This document shows, one piece after another, positions 62,584 to 63,596 of a stretch of 63,596 nt of DNA. The stretch comes from CAVPPA01 sp050730755 (GTDB lineage Bacteria > Patescibacteriota > Saccharimonadia > Saccharimonadales > UBA4665), in contig JBOHNR010000012.1 in NCBI GenBank assembly GCA_050730755.1, forward strand, positions 1 to 63,596. Reading direction: 5' to 3'. Numbering within the stretch: position 1 is the stretch's first letter; each line of letters opens with the position of its first letter. The translations under genes were made by a program, and so were the position numbers. Under the pieces are notes generated by a model. It worked only from the letters and a program-made list of their open reading frames with translations, did not search any database and was not told where the DNA came from.

Positions 62584-63596
62584 ATGAATACTTTAAAGAC
62601 TAAAATACTATTCCTGGCTAGATCTAAAATATTACAGCATTTGTTTCGTTTTGGACGTCTCTACAAATTATTTAGCTGGCTGATTATTGGGCTTATCGCT
62701 AGCATTATACTTAGCCTGCTCAAGCGTAGTATAGATGTCGATTGGGTCCTAAGCATTTTTTCATTAACAGCAATTATTTTCTTGCTACTTGGGACATTAC
62801 GAAGTATTAGAGCTGGAATATACTGCGTTGAAATTCCAGCTCTAATAGCTATCATTATGGCTATTGTCCTCGGGCAATATTGGGCCAGCTTTATCGTCAC
62901 CCTAGTCCTAGTTGGTCGTCAACCTTTGGAAGGTCTAGCCGCTTTACAGGCTAGTCGTCACCGGGCTGAGCTATCAAAGCACTTGCCAATATCGGCTCAG
63001 CTACTAAGAAAACACAAAATCATTAGTGTTCAGGTTAGTGACTTAATTATCAATGATAAAATAATCCTCCAAATCGGCGATATAGTACCAGTGGACGCAG
63101 TCATATTAGAAGGATCTGGCAACTTTGACGAATCAATCCTAAGCGGCGAGATTAAACACCAACTGAAGTCTGTTGGCGATCAAATTCTAAGCGGCTCGAT
63201 TAATACTGATGGCACAATTACCGCCAAGGTCATACGTACCTCCATGGAGAGTCAGCACCACCAAATAATTCAGATAACTCGATCTGCAGTGGCCAGTTCT
63301 TCGCCCATTATCAAACGTTTAGATCGATATAGTATTTTCTTTATTCTCAGTTCTTTTATTATTGGCGGCGCTGCCTGGGCAATCACTGGTCATCCTTTAC
63401 GCTTTCTAGAAGTGATCATTGTTGCCGCTCCGTCTTCGTTTATATTAGCGCCGACGATTGCTTTAGTAACTGGCATGAATCGAGCTCTACGAGAGGGTAT
63501 TATCGTTAAAACTGGCCGTGTATTTGAAAAGCTGGCCGACGCAAAAACTATTACTTTCAATAAAACTAGCCTAATGAGTACCGAAGCGCCGAAGGT
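62584..63596 (+). CDS. P-type ATPase-like protein with Asn at the phosphorylation site (cut by window end)
   Basis: The first 337 residues are visible. Membrane helices (about 25-80 and 90-115), an actuator domain with LQIGDIVPVDAVILEGSGNF and DESILSGE, a helix pair, then EVIIVAAPSSFILAPTIALV in place of the CPx/SPC ion motif. The segment ADAKTITFNKTSLMS replaces the invariant DKTGTLT: the phosphorylated Asp is Asn (codon 63559-63561) and Gly is Ser. Order and spacing are those of heavy-metal (P1B-type) or related small P-type ATPases. Standard phosphoenzyme chemistry would be impossible, so it may be a pseudoenzyme or a diverged transporter. The C-terminal half is unseen. Confidence 0.8.
   Translation, partial: MNTLKTKILFLARSKILQHLFRFGRLYKLFSWLIIGLIASIILSLLKRSIDVDWVLSIFSLTAIIFLLLGTLRSIRAGIYCVEIPALIAIIMAIVLGQYWASFIVTLVLVGRQPLEGLAALQASRHRAELSKHLPISAQLLRKHKIISVQVSDLIINDKIILQIGDIVPVDAVILEGSGNFDESILSGEIKHQLKSVGDQILSGSINTDGTITAKVIRTSMESQHHQIIQITRSAVASSSPIIKRLDRYSIFFILSSFIIGGAAWAITGHPLRFLEVIIVAAPSSFILAPTIALVTGMNRALREGIIVKTGRVFEKLADAKTITFNKTSLMSTEAPK

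Overview
The window looks like the chromosome of a Patescibacteria/CPR bacterium, most probably a Candidatus Saccharibacteria (TM7) relative. The evidence is short translation enzymes, a minimal cell-wall and carbon metabolism with no amino-acid biosynthesis operons, many secreted or anchored surface proteins with no homologue I recognise, and ORFs that end normally at UGA (so not the UGA=Gly code of Gracilibacteria/Absconditabacteria). The taxonomy is inference; no rRNA is present.

Layout. 0-10 kb (all minus): obg (cut by the window edge), a LysM-CHAP wall hydrolase, mltG, ruvX, a CPR-type membrane protein, an FtsA-like actin ATPase, a short alaS and mnmA. 10-16.4 kb: a surface locus of three secreted proteins sharing a C-terminal pattern that ends in Phe, a DUF916-like anchored protein, a PKD-type anchored protein, and a divergent stalk-like protein. 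16.4-22.4 kb: a compact ATP synthase operon (F-H-A-G-D-C). In the place of atpB/atpE it has one surface protein whose C-terminus resembles a subunit-c hairpin without its carboxylate. 22.3-40 kb (minus): cysteine desulfurase, tatD, metG, Nudix, tRNA-Val, trehalase, dienelactone hydrolase, tmRNA, marR, rsmA, an Rpf/G5 protein, a UvrD helicase, tpiA, pgk and a large membrane histidine kinase.

39.9-44.7 kb: an Acg-type nitroreductase, a PaaK/CapK-like adenylate-forming enzyme, a cysteine-free ThiF/E1-like enzyme and an aminotransferase. This looks like a small-molecule or modification gene set. 44.8-48.6 kb: an orphan response regulator, murD overlapping murL (the L-Glu addition/epimerisation route to D-Glu muropeptide), and folD. 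48.7-50.1 kb: tRNA-Lys followed by two one-gene cassettes, each ended by a 36-bp repeat that carries the tRNA 3' end. 50-63.6 kb: a frameshifted membrane gene, small enzymes, two tRNA-Arg genes, murB, glyA, an HTH-MurA fusion with a likely operator, tRNA-Gly/tRNA-Arg, an LCP ligase, a GH1 glycosidase, tRNA-His, and a P-type ATPase (cut by the window edge) whose phosphorylation Asp is Asn.

How the genes work together: most of them build or remodel the envelope (MurA, MurB, MurD, MurL, MltG, LysM-CHAP, Rpf-like, LCP, surface locus). A smaller set covers lower glycolysis, glycoside use, one-carbon metabolism and translation/tRNA modification. Several genes have a -10 box only 6-9 nt before the start codon and no Shine-Dalgarno, so leaderless mRNAs appear common.
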